Below are positions 62,372-64,000 of a DNA stretch of 64,000 nt, piece by piece. The notes under the pieces were generated by a model. That model was not told the origin of the DNA. It was given only the letters and a program-made list of their open reading frames with translations, and made no database searches. The position numbers and the translations under genes were made by a program. Source of the stretch: Flavobacteriales bacterium (GTDB lineage Bacteria; Bacteroidota; Bacteroidia; Flavobacteriales; Flavobacteriaceae); the NCBI GenBank assembly GCA_004213995.1, contig SGZJ01000005.1, forward strand, positions 1 through 64,000, given 5' to 3'. Numbering within the stretch: the stretch's first letter is position 1; the number at the start of each line of letters is the position of its first letter.

Positions 62372-63883
62372 TTATATTTTAATGTAGCTTAAAAGTTCGT
62401 CTGCAATTTTTCGATCATTTGATAATTTTGGAATTTTAAACTGTCCTCCTAACTTATTTTGAGAGCTCATATAGTTGTTGAATCCTCTTTTATTAATTAC
62501 TCTTATCTTAAGCGGCTGTAGTATTTTCCCTTGAACAAGATCTAAATAGTACTTGTTTTCTTCTTGCATTGCGTGATCCAGTGTTGATGAAAACGTTTTG
62601 AGATCAACGTTGTCTGATGAAAACTCTATAAACCATTCGTGATAAGGAAGTTCGTTAGTTGGGTTGACTTCAGGGGCTACTGTAAACTCTGTTATTAAAA
62701 TGTTCTGTTTAAGGCATGTCTTATTAATAGCGTTTTCTACATCTTTAACAATAACATGCTCTCCAAAAGCAGAAATAAAATGCTTAACCCTGCCTGTAAC
62801 TAAAATTTTGTGAGGCTTGAGTTCAGTAAATATTATTGTATCACCTGTGTTATAGGCCCAAAGTCCTGCGTTGGTAGAAATAATTAAAACATAATTAGTG
62901 TTTAATTTAACATCCTTTACTGTTATTCTTTTTAATATGTTTTGGTTAAAATCCTCGACAGAAATAAATTCATAGAAAATCCCTGAATTAAGAAGTAATA
63001 GCAAATCTTTCTTACTTTGATTGTTTTGAAAAGCAAAAAACCCTTCACTAGCAGGGTAAAATTCAATACTGTCAACTTTTCTTCCGATTAAATCAATAAA
63101 CTTTTTCTTATAGGGCTCATAATTAACTCCTCCGTAAATAAATAAATTAAAATTTTTAAAAACCTCCCCAATTTTTTTTTCCTCTTGCTTTTGAATTTTT
63201 TCAAAGTACATTTGAACCCAAGACGGGATTCCTCCAATAATTCTCATGTCTTCATTAATCGTTTCTTCAATTATTTTGTCAACTTTTGTTTCCCAGTCTT
63301 CAATACAGTTTGTTTCCCAAGAAGGAAGTCTGTTTGACTGTAGGTATTTAGGGACGTGATGTGCAGATATTCCGGATAGCCTTCCTGTTTTGATCACTCC
63401 ATTTGTGTCAAGAGTAGGGCTTCCTTGTAAAAAAATTAATTTTCCAGACAGAAAATCAGTCTTTCCGGTTTCATCAATATATAGGAGCATTGCATTTTTA
63501 GATGCATTAAAATGCTCAGGAAGACTTTCTTTTGTTATTGGAATATATTTTATGCCAGATGTTGTTCCAGATGTAATCGCAAAATAAACTGGAAGGCCTT
63601 TCCATAAAATATTCTTTTCTCCTTTTTTTATTAGTTCTATATAGGAACTAAACTCTTCGTAACCTCTAATTGGTGTGTTCTTTACAAAATCTTTATAAGA
63701 ATTTACTGAGCTAAAATTATGATCCTGACCAAACTTGGTGTTTTGTGCAGATTTTAAAAGACTTTTAAAAACTCTGTCTTGGGTTTCAACAGGATTTAAA
63801 GACCATCTATCTATTGCTCTTTTTGTCGAACGGGCAATTATTTTAGCAATTCCTTGCTTTAAAAAACTTCCTAGTTTATTCAA
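62372..63883 (-). CDS. GH3 auxin-responsive promoter family protein (acyl-adenylase superfamily)
   Basis: YFAITSGTTSGIKYIPIT; GLWAYNTGDTIIFTEL; VTGRVKHFISAFGEHV; proposed TTG start at 63883 overlapping the upstream stop by 8 nt rather than ATG 63934. Confidence 0.9.
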   Translation of the reverse strand: MNKLGSFLKQGIAKIIARSTKRAIDRWSLNPVETQDRVFKSLLKSAQNTKFGQDHNFSSVNSYKDFVKNTPIRGYEEFSSYIELIKKGEKNILWKGLPVYFAITSGTTSGIKYIPITKESLPEHFNASKNAMLLYIDETGKTDFLSGKLIFLQGSPTLDTNGVIKTGRLSGISAHHVPKYLQSNRLPSWETNCIEDWETKVDKIIEETINEDMRIIGGIPSWVQMYFEKIQKQEEKKIGEVFKNFNLFIYGGVNYEPYKKKFIDLIGRKVDSIEFYPASEGFFAFQNNQSKKDLLLLLNSGIFYEFISVEDFNQNILKRITVKDVKLNTNYVLIISTNAGLWAYNTGDTIIFTELKPHKILVTGRVKHFISAFGEHVIVKDVENAINKTCLKQNILITEFTVAPEVNPTNELPYHEWFIEFSSDNVDLKTFSSTLDHAMQEENKYYLDLVQGKILQPLKIRVINKRGFNNYMSSQNKLGGQFKIPKLSNDRKIADELLSYIKI

Positions 63884-64000
63884 AATTAATAAGTGTATTT
63901 GGGTCAATTGAAAACCCTTCGCTCCAAAGCTCAAAGTGAAGGTGCGGTCCGCTGGTTAGGACACCGCTATTTCCAGACAGTGCTATAATTTCCCCTTGCT
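63876..64000 (-). CDS. M23 family peptidase, C-terminal part only, truncated by window edge
   Basis: Reverse-strand translation ..QGEIIALSGNSGVLTSGPHLHFELWSEGFSIDPNTLINFE* carries the HxH (HLHFELW) motif. Confidence 0.9.
   Translation of the reverse strand, partial: QGEIIALSGNSGVLTSGPHLHFELWSEGFSIDPNTLINFE

Overview
AT-rich, very compact chromosomal window that looks like a marine Flavobacteriia/Bacteroidetes core genome. Family calls come from reading the translated ORFs; no database search was run. About 62 protein genes are packed with almost no intergenic space (largest gap about 165 bp). I see no rRNA, tRNA, CRISPR, IS element or prophage. Main blocks: (1) a small metal/thiol block (SCO-like, P19/Tp34-like, ZIP, bacilliredoxin); (2) a heme-biosynthesis divergon, with hemACDEFB on + facing an AraC regulator-hemH-MATE-BNR-hemJ-histidine kinase-crotonase string on -; (3) housekeeping and gliding genes (PBP1A, gldH, ricT/PSP1, trhO, recA, trpS, envC-like, dut); (4) F-ATPase atpBEFHAG without atpDC, next to atpZ/I-like genes, bactofilin and a SprE/PorW-like lipoprotein; (5) a surface-polysaccharide locus (about 53.3-62.3 kb) with a sulfotransferase. 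I did not find an unmistakable new defence or mobile system. The best unexplained items are a barrel-less TonB-plug/TPR chimera at 4.9-6.9 kb, a P19-like protein without its usual permease partner, convergent genes that overlap at their stop codons in 6 of 7 cases, a strong hairpin after atpE, and a recurrent TTG-N19-21-TAnnTTTG promoter architecture.
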